DNA of 38,199 bases from an uncultured Clostridia bacterium (GTDB lineage Bacteria; Bacillota; Clostridia; Christensenellales; DTU072): NCBI GenBank assembly GCA_946621465.1, contig CAMOOO010000012.1:1-38199 (forward strand). The letters are read 5' to 3'. The notes under the pieces were generated by a model, which was not told where the DNA came from, did not search any database, and saw only the letters and a list, made by a program, of their open reading frames with translations. Positions 1 to 7,895 of the stretch are shown piece by piece; within the stretch, counting starts at the first letter, position 1, and every line of letters starts with the position of its first letter. The position numbers were made by a program, and so were the translations under genes.

Positions 1-33
1 AAGCGAAGCTGTACAGGGTAGTACTGCGAGCGC
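1..33. repeat. GTAC-centred palindromic repeat, copy 1
   Basis: The segment reads GCGAAGCTGTAC, a short loop, then GTACTGCGAGCG. The arms are partly complementary and match the element at 9628-9660 and, more loosely, 14805-14837. It sits just outside the terminator of the PFL gene. The function is unknown, and the copy may continue beyond the window edge. Confidence 0.5.
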
Positions 34-42
34 AATTATTGC

Positions 43-67
43 AAAAGCCCACGAGAATCTCGTGGGC
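43..67 (-). terminator. Rho-independent terminator of the ACT/PFL operon
   Basis: A perfect 9-bp stem, GCCCACGAG (47-55) with CTCGTGGGC (59-67), encloses a 3-nt loop. On the minus strand it is followed by TTTT, just beyond the stop codon of the PFL gene. Confidence 0.85.
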
Positions 68-90
68 GAAAAGAAGCACACTATGCGCTC

Positions 91-1443
91 TCAGTTTTTG
101 TTAGCCCAGACAGGGGCGGGTATCCTTCCACCTCGAGCAATGAACCGCGCAGGCGAGGTGTTATTGACCGGAATAATGGGCGCCTCGCCGAGGAGTCCGC
201 CGAATCTTGCGACGTCGCCTTCCTTCTTACCGCAGACGGGAATGACGCGCACCGCCGTTGTTTTATTATTGATAACACCGATCGCACATTCGTCGGCGAT
301 CATTGCCGAAATGACGTCGCTCGTTGTGTCTCCCGGAATGGCGATCATATCTAAGCCAACGCTGCAAATCGCCGTCATGGCTTCCAATTTCTCCAGTTTC
401 AGGATCCCTTTTGCCGCAGACTCGATCATTCCGATATCTTCACTGACAGGGATAAAGGCACCGGACAATCCGCCTACGTGACTGGACGCCATAATGCCGC
501 CTTTCTTGACCGCGTCGTTAAGAAGAGCGAGGCAGGCCGTCGTTCCGTAGCCGCCTACCGTGTCCACGCCGATCTCTTCCAGTATTCTCGCCACACTGTC
601 CCCTTTGACCGGGGTCGGTGCTAAACTAAGGTCGATGATACCGAAGTTCGCATTCAGTCTTCTGCTCGCTTCCTGCGCGACCAATTGACCTACGCGCGTG
701 ATTTTATAGGCTATCTTTTTGACCGTCTCCGCAACAACCGTCAGGTCCGCGCCTTTGACTTGTTTCAAAGCCGTTTCCACAACGCCCGGTCCGCTGACGC
801 CTACGTTGATTACGCAGTCGGCTTCTCCCACTCCGTGGAAGGCTCCCGCCATAAAAGGATTATCGTCAACGGCATTGGCAAAGACAACCAGCTTTGCACA
901 GCCGATACTGTCGCTCTCAGCCGTCATTTCCGCCGTCTTCTTGATGACCTTACCCATTAAAGCGACCGCGTCCATATTGATACCGGCTTTGGTACTGCCT
1001 ACGTTGACCGAACTACAGACCTTTCTCGTTTTGGTCAGTGCCTCGGGGATGGTCAATAAAAACTCCCTTTCGTACTCCGTCATGCCCTTTTGCACCAACG
1101 CGCTGTAACCGCCCACAAAGTCGACGCCGATCTCGTCGGCGCACCTGTCCAGCGTCTCGGCAACTTTGACCGCGCCGCCCGTCCGCGCCGTAAGTAAACT
1201 CACCGGCGTTACGCTGATACGTTTGTTGACAATCGGTATCCCGATCTCCGCTGCTATCTGCTCGCAGACCGGCACCAGATTTTTTGCCTTGGAAATGATT
1301 TTATCATGGATCCTCTCGCAAAGCGTATCCACGTCGTCGGCTATGCAGTCGAGGAGCGATATCCCCATCGTCACCGTCCGCACGTCCAAATGTTCGGCAG
1401 AAACCATTTTGTTGGTTTCGATAACTTCGTTTATCTGAATCAT
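91..1443 (-). CDS. PFL family protein (UPF0210, DUF711)
   Basis: This 450-residue protein matches the full usual length of the UPF0210/DUF711 family. The N-terminus reads [20 protein letters not shown], followed by glycine-rich conserved stretches such as [12 protein letters not shown] and [16 protein letters not shown]. Family members share a pyruvate-formate-lyase-like fold, but no biochemical role is established to my knowledge. A GAGGAAAGT ribosome site directly precedes the ATG. The gene starts 18 nt after an ACT-domain gene, and this pairing is conserved widely in Bacillota, so the ACT protein may regulate it. The family assignment is sure; the function is unknown. Confidence 0.93.
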   Translation of the reverse strand: MIQINEVIETNKMVSAEHLDVRTVTMGISLLDCIADDVDTLCERIHDKIISKAKNLVPVCEQIAAEIGIPIVNKRISVTPVSLLTARTGGAVKVAETLDRCADEIGVDFVGGYSALVQKGMTEYEREFLLTIPEALTKTRKVCSSVNVGSTKAGINMDAVALMGKVIKKTAEMTAESDSIGCAKLVVFANAVDDNPFMAGAFHGVGEADCVINVGVSGPGVVETALKQVKGADLTVVAETVKKIAYKITRVGQLVAQEASRRLNANFGIIDLSLAPTPVKGDSVARILEEIGVDTVGGYGTTACLALLNDAVKKGGIMASSHVGGLSGAFIPVSEDIGMIESAAKGILKLEKLEAMTAICSVGLDMIAIPGDTTSDVISAMIADECAIGVINNKTTAVRVIPVCGKKEGDVARFGGLLGEAPIIPVNNTSPARFIARGGRIPAPVWANKN

Positions 1444-1461
1444 ACTTTCCTCGAAAAAAAA

Positions 1462-1734
1462 CTAAATCCTGTGCATTGCGGTAAAGATCTGCTCGCTCTG
1501 CATGCGAATGTCTACGCCGATCTCTTTCCCCAGCGTCTCCAATTCTTCGCATACTGCGCAAAAATCCTTCTTGCTCTCCGACAGGTCCACAAGCATAATC
1601 ATGGTAAAATATTGCTGCATGATGGTCTGAGAAATGTCCTCAACGTTGATCCCCAGCTCGTACAATAGTCCGCTCACCCTGGCAATAATACCCTTTTTAT
1701 CAGTTCCGATAACGGATACAATGGCTTTTTTCAT
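1462..1734 (-). CDS. ACT domain-containing protein (UPF0237, GcvR-like)
   Basis: The protein has 90 residues and is a single ACT domain beginning MKKAIVSVIGTDKKGIIARV, the typical length of the UPF0237 family. ACT domains usually bind amino acids and act as allosteric sensors. I chose the ATG at 1734, not an in-frame start 30 nt upstream, because AGGGAGG lies 10 nt before it. It is the first gene of a two-gene operon with the PFL protein. The ligand is unknown; coupling with the PFL partner is inferred from the conserved pairing. Confidence 0.9.
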   Translation of the reverse strand: MKKAIVSVIGTDKKGIIARVSGLLYELGINVEDISQTIMQQYFTMIMLVDLSESKKDFCAVCEELETLGKEIGVDIRMQSEQIFTAMHRI

Positions 1735-1765
1735 ATATTCTAAGCCTCCCTTATTTTTCCTCATA

Positions 1766-1794
1766 TTTATACCATATTAATACGTTAAAGTCAA
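1766..1794 (-). promoter_or_regulatory. SigA promoter of the ACT/PFL operon
   Basis: On the minus strand TTGACT (1789-1794) and TATAAA (1766-1771) are 17 bp apart, about 30 nt upstream of the ACT-domain start codon. Confidence 0.75.
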
Positions 1795-1811
1795 CTTTTA
1801 TAGAGAAGTAC

Positions 1812-1878
1812 GCGAGGAGGAACCCATTTTGTAAAATGGTTCTCCTCCTCGCGCTCCTCTTTCCAAAAACTTTTAAAA
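1812..1878. repeat. Dispersed hairpin repeat with CTTTCCAAAAACTTT tail
   Basis: A near-perfect hairpin, GCGAGGAGGAACC paired with GGTTCTCCTCCTCGC around an ATTTTGTAAAAT centre (1812-1852), is followed by the tail CTTTCCAAAAACTTTT. The same tail follows hairpins at 7704 and 7784, and occurs on the opposite strand by the hairpin at 4407. I read it as a member of a REP/MITE-like family. The rest of the 1765-2163 gap holds more hairpins: CCATCC-gta-GGATGG near 1916-1930 and TTTTGCG/CGCAAAA at 1951-1969. Confidence 0.6.
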
Positions 1879-2011
1879 CTTTATTATCACTGCCGCATCC
1901 CGCGTTTTGCACCCTTCCATCCGTAGGATGGGGAAAAGGGGGATCGTCTGTTTTGCGCAACACGCAAAAGAGAGGGGGTTTTTATATACAATTCACTAAG
2001 AATTTGATACA

Positions 2012-2193
2012 ATGCCCGCTATGGCACATCATGTCGCCACAGGCGATACGTTATTTACTTATGTCTTTATCCGTTCAATGCCCGTAAGGGTACATCATGT
2101 CACCGCAAGGTGATACATCATGCTTGCCGCAGGCAAGTACATCATGTCGCCAACGGCGATACGTTACTTACTTATGTCTCCGTCCGTGCAATG
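2012..2193 (-). repeat. Duplicated 3' end of the LRR gene with tandem mini-hairpins
   Basis: On the minus strand the last codons of the LRR gene and its stop (CATTG..CGGA..GACATAAGTAA.TAACGTATCGCC) occur twice, once ending the gene (around 2145-2193) and once about 120 nt downstream (around 2030-2083). Between and around them lie short palindromes such as TCGCC-GGCGA, TCACC-GGTGA and CTTGCC-GGCAAG, each separated by CATGATGTA. The hairpin arms differ while the linkers are conserved, so the array looks like an expandable repeat. Confidence 0.7.
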
Positions 2194-3960
2194 AATAGTA
2201 TAATTCCCGGTATTGTAATTCCAATCGGTACCTTTACTGATCGCATTCCACTGCGCTTTTGTCCCCTCAAATGTAATATTCGTCAGACTACTGCAACTAC
2301 GGAACGCATACCACCCTATACTCGTCACACTGTCGGGTATGGTGATACTCGTAAGACTACGGCAATAAGCGAACGCATACTCTCCTATACTCGTCACACT
2401 ATCGCGAATGGTGATACTCGTTCCGTTCCAACCATAGAATGCATATGCTTTTATTTCCGTAACCGTATCGAGTATGGTTATTTCCGTCACTAAGGTATTA
2501 TTGATATATAGATTATGGGCTTTAGATAATGGATTAGCATTATAATCACCAAACGATATCCCACACCAAGAGGCTATATCGCCGGTATAGTAGACACTCG
2601 TAAGACTACGGCATAAAACGAACGCATACTCTCCTATACTCGTCACACTATCGGGTATAGTGATACTATTTATTGTGCTACAATCATAGAATGCATTATG
2701 ATTAATTTCGGTGATACCACTTGGCAGAGTCAATTCTGTATCCGTACCGGTATAACCAATCAGAGATATATTGTCTCCATCGGTATAGAGAATATATCCG
2801 TTTTTATCGGTAGAAAGTTTACTAATGTACGGCTCGGTATAGATAGCTTTGGCATAATAACCTGCAGCGCCATAACTCATGCTTCCCTTTGTTATATTCA
2901 AAGATGATTTATTATATACTTCTACCAATTTATAGCAATAATAGAACGCACCACCTCCTATACTCGTCACGCTGTTACCGATGGTGATACTCGTAAGACT
3001 ACTACATTCATAGAACGCACCATCACCTATACTCGTCACACTATCGGGAATGGTGACACTCGTTAAGTGACTGTGATAAGATAATGCGTTCCCCGGAATG
3101 GTATTTCCTTTTGTTATAATCACTTCTTCTATTTTAGAGCTACTTTTTACAAAAGCACATTGAGTCGTTGTGATAGATACTTTTGTTAACGGACTATCAT
3201 AATAAGCATTATCCTCTATAGTCGTTGTTTCTTCCGGGAATACAAACGTCGTATCCATTTTGCTTTCGGGATATTTTAAGAGTTTTGTTTTATCCTTAGT
3301 AAAGAGAACGCCGTTTACTGAGGTGTATTCCGAATTGTTTTCATCGACGAAAATATTTTCTAATGCGGTACAACCGGAAAAGATATTCCCCATGCTGATA
3401 ACGTTTGCCGGGAGCGATACGGAAGTAAGAGCAGTGCAGTCGGAAAAGACACCTTCGCCGATGGACAGCGCCGCATTGCTACTGCCTGCTATAATAACCG
3501 ATTTTATTGTTGCGTTTCCTTTAAAGGCGTCGTCGGCAATGCTTGTCACGGCGATACCGCTATGGGTGGTCAAAACGACCACGTCCGTGTCGGTACCGGT
3601 ATAGCCGGTCAATGTGTAGGTGTGGTCCTCTTTTAATACAAAAGACAGTCCCATTGTCTCGCGGAGGGTCAATCCGCATCGGGTGCAAGTAACGCCGACA
3701 AAGATATGTCCGAGGGCAGCGATCTCTTCCGTCTCGCTGTTTCCGCACAAAGTACAGCTCCGCCTTCTTGCTCCCACGGTCGTACAAGTCGCCGGGGTTA
3801 CAGTCATCCACTCGCCATAGGTATGCGTATGATCGGCGTGGACGGTAACAGAATTCTCTCCCTCGTCCGTTGTTGGCGTTTCATCATTACATGCGGTCAA
3901 AAGTAAAAGCGCTGTAATAATAGTCAAAATGAATAAAAATACATATCTTTTCCCTTTCAT
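2164..3960 (-). CDS. BspA-like leucine-rich-repeat surface lipoprotein
   Basis: The protein has 598 residues. A lipoprotein signal peptide ends in the lipobox LLTAC with the lipidated Cys at residue 24, so it should be anchored outside the membrane. A CxxC-containing segment follows (CTLCGN, later CTRCG). Many leucine-rich repeats of the Treponema/BspA type come next, each of the form LTSITIPDSVTSIGEYAF. Such proteins usually bind host or bacterial surfaces. The ATG at 3960 is preferred over one 21 nt upstream because AGGAAGG lies 6 nt before it. It faces a small XRE regulator, and its promoter contains a palindrome fitting that regulator. The adhesion role is family knowledge, not shown here. 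Confidence 0.9.
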   Translation of the reverse strand: MKGKRYVFLFILTIITALLLLTACNDETPTTDEGENSVTVHADHTHTYGEWMTVTPATCTTVGARRRSCTLCGNSETEEIAALGHIFVGVTCTRCGLTLRETMGLSFVLKEDHTYTLTGYTGTDTDVVVLTTHSGIAVTSIADDAFKGNATIKSVIIAGSSNAALSIGEGVFSDCTALTSVSLPANVISMGNIFSGCTALENIFVDENNSEYTSVNGVLFTKDKTKLLKYPESKMDTTFVFPEETTTIEDNAYYDSPLTKVSITTTQCAFVKSSSKIEEVIITKGNTIPGNALSYHSHLTSVTIPDSVTSIGDGAFYECSSLTSITIGNSVTSIGGGAFYYCYKLVEVYNKSSLNITKGSMSYGAAGYYAKAIYTEPYISKLSTDKNGYILYTDGDNISLIGYTGTDTELTLPSGITEINHNAFYDCSTINSITIPDSVTSIGEYAFVLCRSLTSVYYTGDIASWCGISFGDYNANPLSKAHNLYINNTLVTEITILDTVTEIKAYAFYGWNGTSITIRDSVTSIGEYAFAYCRSLTSITIPDSVTSIGWYAFRSCSSLTNITFEGTKAQWNAISKGTDWNYNTGNYTIHCTDGDISK

Positions 3961-3992
3961 TTTTTCCTTCCTAAATTTCATGTGATAAATTC

Positions 3993-4021
3993 AGTATATA
4001 CCAATATTTTTGGTAAGTCAA
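3993..4021 (-). promoter_or_regulatory. Promoter of the LRR lipoprotein with a palindrome in its spacer
   Basis: On the minus strand TTGACT (4016-4021) and TATACT (3993-3998) are exactly 17 bp apart. The entire spacer (3999-4015) is the palindrome TACCAA-N5-TTGGTA. A further TTGGTACCA lies at 4039-4047, closer to the divergent XRE gene. This is a natural repressor site for the XRE protein, but that binding is inferred. Confidence 0.75.
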
Positions 4022-4055
4022 CACTTTTACTAAAATAATTGGTACCATAAACTAT

Positions 4056-4256
4056 ATGTATACGCTGAGATTTAAGGAGAATTTGAGGCAATTACGCCAA
4101 GAAAAAAAGCTGACACAGGGACAATTGGCTACACTCGTCGGTGTGGACCAACGCACGGTCAGCGCATGGGAAAAAGGCGTTTGCGAGCCCTCTCTTGCTA
4201 TTATTATTCAGCTATGCGATATTTTTGAAGAAACCATTGAAGGTCTTTTGACCTGA
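4056..4256 (+). CDS. Small XRE-family (Cro/CI-type) HTH regulator
   Basis: The protein has 66 residues and is almost only a helix-turn-helix domain (LTQGQLATLVGVDQRTVSAW, then PSLAIIIQLCDIFEETIEGLL). No effector or dimerisation extension is present. The ATG at 4056 has no ribosome site before it; AAGGAG at 4077-4082 would instead fit a TTG at 4086, which would remove ten residues ahead of the HTH. The gene is divergent from the LRR lipoprotein and shares a 100-bp control region holding TTGGTA half-sites, so local repression of that gene and itself is likely. Confidence 0.8.
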   Translation: MYTLRFKENLRQLRQEKKLTQGQLATLVGVDQRTVSAWEKGVCEPSLAIIIQLCDIFEETIEGLLT

Positions 4257-4293
4257 TGATTATTTTATTCCTTCTCAAACAGAAAACAAGACG

Positions 4294-4444
4294 AAAGTTT
4301 TTGGAAAGTGAGGTAAATGCGTTAAGCAAACAGTCCGGTGAATTGTTTGTAGCCAAAGTTAGAAGCAATCTAAGATTGCGACCAGGGGGGTGCGGCATAG
4401 CCGCTCGGGAAGGAGAACTTTTTGTCGAAAAAAGGTTCCTTCCC
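4294..4444 (-). repeat. Dispersed hairpin repeat (minus-strand orientation, interrupted)
   Basis: Read on the minus strand, a hairpin at 4407-4444 (GGGAAGGAACC, core CTTTTTTTCGACAAAAAG, GTTCTCCTTCCC) is followed by a second hairpin GCGGC-at-AGCCGC at 4392-4404, about 80 nt of other sequence, and then the family tail ACTTTCCAAAAACTTTCG at 4294-4312. The element fills most of the gap between the XRE gene and the MarR gene and may terminate the latter. Confidence 0.55.
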
Positions 4445-4452
4445 CACAAAAT

Positions 4453-4893
4453 CTATTTTTTTAAAATTTTATATAAAATTGTATAAAGAGTTGCCGATTC
4501 GTCGGGGGTGAGAAGCATACAAGCAGACGCCATGCGTTCGGGGATAGTGACGGCTTTTTCTTTGAGCTTTCTTCCCGGATCGGTCAGTTGCACAAGGAGG
4601 GTCCGTTCGTCTTCGTTCGACCGGTGGCGCGTGACGTACCCCTTTTGTTCCAGCGTTTTTAAAACGGGGGTCAAAGTGCCCGAGTCGAGATAGAGTTTCT
4701 CCCCCAGTTCCTTCGCGCCGATCTTCTCCTTCTCCCATAATACCATCATGGTGATGTACTGGGTATAGGTCAGATCTATCTCGTCGAGATAGGGTTTATA
4801 CCTCTTTATGATCTCTTTCGACGCGGCGTAAAGGGGAAAACAAAGCTGATTGCTTAGGCGTAGCGCGTCGTAGTTCTTTTCCTGTTTGAGCAT
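4453..4893 (-). CDS. OhrR-like MarR-family peroxide-sensing repressor
   Basis: The 146-residue winged-helix MarR protein has the N-terminal segment LSNQLCFPLYAASKEI, with Cys18 in the place of the reactive peroxide-sensing Cys of OhrR, and the following segment (YKPYLDEIDLTYTQYITMMVLWE) matches OhrR closely. The DNA-binding wing contains RHRSNEDERT. OhrR proteins release DNA when this Cys is oxidised by organic hydroperoxides. It is the last gene of a three-gene operon behind a glutathione peroxidase and a TSCPD protein. The operon promoter carries an OhrR-like palindrome, so autoregulation is likely. Whether it senses organic peroxide or another oxidant is inferred. Confidence 0.85.
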   Translation of the reverse strand: MLKQEKNYDALRLSNQLCFPLYAASKEIIKRYKPYLDEIDLTYTQYITMMVLWEKEKIGAKELGEKLYLDSGTLTPVLKTLEQKGYVTRHRSNEDERTLLVQLTDPGRKLKEKAVTIPERMASACMLLTPDESATLYTILYKILKK

Positions 4894-4896
4894 ATA

Positions 4897-5151
4897 TTAT
4901 TGCGCCTCGTCGTATGCCTTCCGTACCGCTTTTGCCAGTTGATCCATGCAGGACGTCGGACGTCTTCCGCAGGTGTTACCCAGGAGTTTTTCCTCGATCT
5001 GTTCCACCGTCCACCCGTTGAGGATCTTGGAAAGTGCCTTAAGGTTGCCGGGGCATCCGCCGGAAAAGCGGATATTGGTCACCACGTTGCCGTCGAGGTC
5101 GAACTTGATATCGGGCGTGCAAACGAACTGTGTTTTATAGGTGTATTCCAT
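4897..5151 (-). CDS. TSCPD domain-containing protein (TIGR03905-like)
   Basis: The protein has 84 residues and a single small domain with the GGCPGNLKALSKIL and TCGRRPTSCMDQLAKA segments typical of stand-alone TSCPD proteins. The same domain occurs at the end of some ribonucleotide reductases and is thought to bind metal or nucleic acid, but the stand-alone proteins have no defined role. GGAGG lies 6 nt before the ATG. It sits between the peroxidase and OhrR-like genes, 3 nt before the latter and 15 nt after the former, which suggests a role in oxidative stress or metal repair. Confidence 0.85.
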   Translation of the reverse strand: MEYTYKTQFVCTPDIKFDLDGNVVTNIRFSGGCPGNLKALSKILNGWTVEQIEEKLLGNTCGRRPTSCMDQLAKAVRKAYDEAQ

Positions 5152-5166
5152 GAGTTGCCTCCATAA

Positions 5167-5640
5167 TTAAAGTAGTTTTGCGACTTCGTCATCTATCTTT
5201 TCCGGCGTGGTCGTCGGTGCAAACCTAGCTACCACCGTTCCGTCGCGGCTGATAAGGAACTTAGTAAAGTTCCATTTGATCTTCTTCCCCAATGCGCCGC
5301 CTTTCTGATCTTTCAGATAGGTGTAGAGCGGTTCCTCGCCCTCTCCGTTGACCTTTATTTTGGCAAACTGGCGGAAAGTTATTCCAAAGCGCGCCTGACA
5401 GAACGAAGCGATCTCCTCTTCCGTCCCCGGAGCCTGCCCGGCAAATTGATTGCACGGAAAGTCCAGTATCTCGAACCCTTTATCGTTGTACTTTTCATAC
5501 AAGTCCTGCAATCCGTCGTATTGGGGAGTGAATCCGCAACCGGTCGCCGTGTTGACGATCAGTAGTACCTTTCCTTTGTACTCCTCCATGCTCACTTCGT
5601 TACCTTTGTTGTCCTTTACTTTGTAATCGTAAATGCTCAT
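5167..5640 (-). CDS. Glutathione peroxidase-family thiol peroxidase
   Basis: The protein has 157 residues, the normal length for bacterial GPx. The catalytic set is visible: Cys35 in NTATGCGFTPQY, Gln65 in FPCNQFAGQ, and Trp123-Asn124 in KWNFTKFL. The active residue is Cys, not selenocysteine. Such enzymes reduce hydrogen peroxide and organic hydroperoxides, in bacteria usually with thioredoxin as the donor. It is the first gene of the operon, with AGGTAAG weakly placed before the ATG, and the promoter holds an OhrR-like operator. Confidence 0.93.
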   Translation of the reverse strand: MSIYDYKVKDNKGNEVSMEEYKGKVLLIVNTATGCGFTPQYDGLQDLYEKYNDKGFEILDFPCNQFAGQAPGTEEEIASFCQARFGITFRQFAKIKVNGEGEEPLYTYLKDQKGGALGKKIKWNFTKFLISRDGTVVARFAPTTTPEKIDDEVAKLL

Positions 5641-5666
5641 TTCTGCTTACCTCCGGTTTTTATTTT

Positions 5667-5683
5667 ACACAATTTGATTGTGT
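5667..5683. promoter_or_regulatory. Candidate OhrR operator
   Basis: The palindrome ACACAA-N5-TTGTGT lies just downstream of the -10 box of the peroxidase operon. It resembles the known OhrR site TACAATT-AAATTGTA in spacing and core, and the operon encodes an OhrR-like protein. Confidence 0.65.
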
Positions 5684-5691
5684 TCAATTCA

Positions 5692-5720
5692 ATTTTATCA
5701 TATCGAATTTGCATTGTCAA
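5692..5720 (-). promoter_or_regulatory. SigA promoter of the peroxidase/TSCPD/OhrR operon
   Basis: On the minus strand TTGACA (5715-5720) and TAAAAT (5692-5697) are 17 bp apart, about 50 nt upstream of the peroxidase start. Confidence 0.8.
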
Positions 5721-5757
5721 GCCTTTTTTTATCTTTTTTTATAATGGTCGCAATCGT

Positions 5758-5787
5758 TTGTAAAAAGGTCGAACAATCTGTTATACT
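5758..5787 (+). promoter_or_regulatory. Promoter of the ABC-F gene, probably giving leaderless mRNA
   Basis: TTGTAA (5758-5763) and TATACT (5782-5787) are 18 bp apart. The start codon begins 7 nt after the -10 box, where transcription itself should begin, and no ribosome site is present. Confidence 0.65.
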
Positions 5788-5793
5788 GTTCGT

Positions 5794-7686
5794 ATGCAAA
5801 TTACGGTAATAAACGGCAGTGTGGAATACGACGGTGTACCCGTTTTGACGGACGTCGATTTTACTCTGCACGATAAAGAAAAAATCGCCCTCGTCGGGCG
5901 GAACGGGTGCGGAAAGACCACCCTTTTAAAGGCACTCACCGGAGAGGTGCCGTTTGTCAAAGGCACGGGGGAAGAGGACTTCGGGATGTACGTCACCGGG
6001 AAGCCCACTCTGGGCTATCTCAAACAGGTGGCTTTTTCTGACGAAAAGGTGACGTTATTTGCCGAGATCAAGTCCGCTTACAGCGACCTGATTGCATTGG
6101 AAGAGAGTATGAATGCCGCACTCAAACGGTTACAAACAGAGCAGACGGAAGAAGCGGCTATCGCCTACTCGCGCCTGCACGACGCGTTTGAAGGAGGCGG
6201 CGGATACACCTATGAAAAAGAATGTATCATCGCAATCAAGAAGTTTGGGTTCTCGGAACAGGAAATGCAGAAGCCTTTAACGGAGTTTTCCGGCGGACAG
6301 CGCACGAAGATAGCTCTTTTAAAGTTGCTTCTTTCCCGGCCTGACGTGCTACTGCTGGATGAACCGACCAACCACCTAGACGTAGAGGCGGTGGAATGGC
6401 TGGAGAGCTATCTGAAAAACTATCGCGGCGCACTCGTCATCGTATCGCACGACCGAATGTTTTTGGACCGTGTTGTCAACGTGGTCTACGAAATCGAGTA
6501 CGGCGAGGCAACGAGGTATCGGGGCAATTATACCGCTTTTTGGCAGCAGAAAAAGGCCAATTATGAAAAGGCACAGAAGGACGCGTCGCTCCGATTCAAA
6601 GAGATCGAGCGATTGCAAAAAGTGGTGGAGCGGTTCCGTTACAAGGCGACTAAAGCGACGATGGCACAGTCCAAACTCAAGCAAATAGAACGCTTGGGGG
6701 CGGTGGGTGGGGCACCCTCTCCCTATGATGACAAAACTTTTCACAGTAATTTTCAACCCCTTGTCGAATCGGTTAAAAAGACCCTCATCGTTGACAAATT
6801 ATCTTTCGGATACGATAAGCCGCTCGGGGAACTGTCGTTTACTTTGGAGCGCGGACAGAAGCTGGGCGTTGTCGGTGCCAACGGTTGCGGCAAGTCCACT
6901 TTCGTCCGGACCATTATGGGCAAACTGAGGCCCCTTTCCGGCAACTATCTTTTCGGACTGCACGCAGAGATCGGATACTTTGATCAGACGGCAACCCAGT
7001 CCGCTTCCGAAAAGACCGTTTTTGATCATTTCCACGACGAGTTTCCGCGCCTGACCGACACCGAAGTCCGCACCGCACTGGGGGCGTTCCTACTGACAGG
7101 CGAAGACGTTTTTAAGCGTGTATGCGACCTGTCCGGTGGCGAAAAAGTTCGACTTGCGCTCTGTATGATCCTAAAAAAACGTCCCAACGTGCTTATCTTG
7201 GACGAGCCGACCAACCATATGGATATCGTGGGAAAAGAGACCTTCGAGACCATGCTCGCTTCCTATACCGGCACCGTTATCGTCGTATCGCACGACCGGT
7301 ACTTAATCAGCAAGGTCTGCGACCGTATCCTCGGCTTCCGCAATGGGAACGCAATCTATTTCGAGGGCAATTACGAGGAGTACGAAGCGAAGTATCTACT
7401 CTCTGCGACGGAACAACAACAGGAAAAGAAGATCAAAAAGTCCGTTGCCGACTACAAGAATTCACCGCAGAAAGAAGAGGAAAAACGGCGGAAGAGAATT
7501 GCCGTTCTCGAACAAAAGATTACCGAAACGGAAGAATTGATTGCCCAAAAGCAGGAATTATTGAATTCTCCGGAGGTTTTCAGCGATTATAAAAAAATAA
7601 TGGAACTCCAAAAAGAAATTGAGGAGCTGACTACGCAAGAAGAGGCACTCCTCGCCGAATGGACTGAGTTATCGGAACAGATATAA
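5794..7686 (+). CDS. ABC-F family ribosome-associated ATPase
   Basis: The protein has 630 residues and two ABC domains in one chain with no membrane segments. The first has Walker A GRNGCGKTT (residues 35-43), signature FSGGQRTKIAL and LLLDEPTNHLD; the second has GANGCGKST, LSGGEKVRLAL and LILDEPTNHMD. A charged linker between them and a C-terminal coiled coil (from EEEKRRKRIAVLEQKI on) give the Uup/YdiF-like layout. ABC-F proteins act on stalled or drug-bound ribosomes. No upstream antibiotic-sensing leader is possible, because the start codon coincides with the expected transcription start. Housekeeping translation rescue is more likely than resistance, but this is not certain. Confidence 0.93.
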   Translation: MQITVINGSVEYDGVPVLTDVDFTLHDKEKIALVGRNGCGKTTLLKALTGEVPFVKGTGEEDFGMYVTGKPTLGYLKQVAFSDEKVTLFAEIKSAYSDLIALEESMNAALKRLQTEQTEEAAIAYSRLHDAFEGGGGYTYEKECIIAIKKFGFSEQEMQKPLTEFSGGQRTKIALLKLLLSRPDVLLLDEPTNHLDVEAVEWLESYLKNYRGALVIVSHDRMFLDRVVNVVYEIEYGEATRYRGNYTAFWQQKKANYEKAQKDASLRFKEIERLQKVVERFRYKATKATMAQSKLKQIERLGAVGGAPSPYDDKTFHSNFQPLVESVKKTLIVDKLSFGYDKPLGELSFTLERGQKLGVVGANGCGKSTFVRTIMGKLRPLSGNYLFGLHAEIGYFDQTATQSASEKTVFDHFHDEFPRLTDTEVRTALGAFLLTGEDVFKRVCDLSGGEKVRLALCMILKKRPNVLILDEPTNHMDIVGKETFETMLASYTGTVIVVSHDRYLISKVCDRILGFRNGNAIYFEGNYEEYEAKYLLSATEQQQEKKIKKSVADYKNSPQKEEEKRRKRIAVLEQKITETEELIAQKQELLNSPEVFSDYKKIMELQKEIEELTTQEEALLAEWTELSEQI

Positions 7687-7703
7687 TATTTTATGAAATA
7701 ATA

Positions 7704-7850
7704 ACGCGAGAGGAAGAAACTTTTTCGACAAAAAGTTTCTTCCTCTCGCGTTCTCTTTTACAAAAACTTTATGCTAATTGAGTTTTCGGGGGCGACAACC
7801 TTTTTCGACAAAAATGTTCTTCGCCCCCGAACCCCCACTTTCCAAAAACT
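7704..7850. repeat. Two tandem dispersed hairpin repeats
   Basis: The first hairpin spans 7704-7751, with arms CGCGAGAGGAAGAAA and TTTCTTCCTCTCGCG around CTTTTTCGACAAAAAG, followed by CTTTTACAAAAACTTT. The second spans 7784-7831, with TTCGGGGGCGA arms around a CTTTTTCGACAAAAATG core, followed by CCCCCACTTTCCAAAAACTTTC. Both lie after the ABC-F stop codon. The arms differ completely but the core and tail agree, which marks a repeat family, not a chance terminator. The first may still terminate the ABC-F transcript. Confidence 0.7.
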
Positions 7851-7895
7851 TTCACAATTATTAAATAGAATATAAACTTATCCTTAATTCCACTT

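Noticed and set aside
2012..2160. CRISPR array behind the LRR gene
   Set aside because: Repeat units are about 9 bases, the spacers are themselves palindromes and no cas genes are present.
4256..4486. 76-residue ORF after the XRE gene
   Set aside because: It runs through the dispersed hairpin repeat and into the MarR gene, and its start overlaps the XRE stop without a ribosome site.
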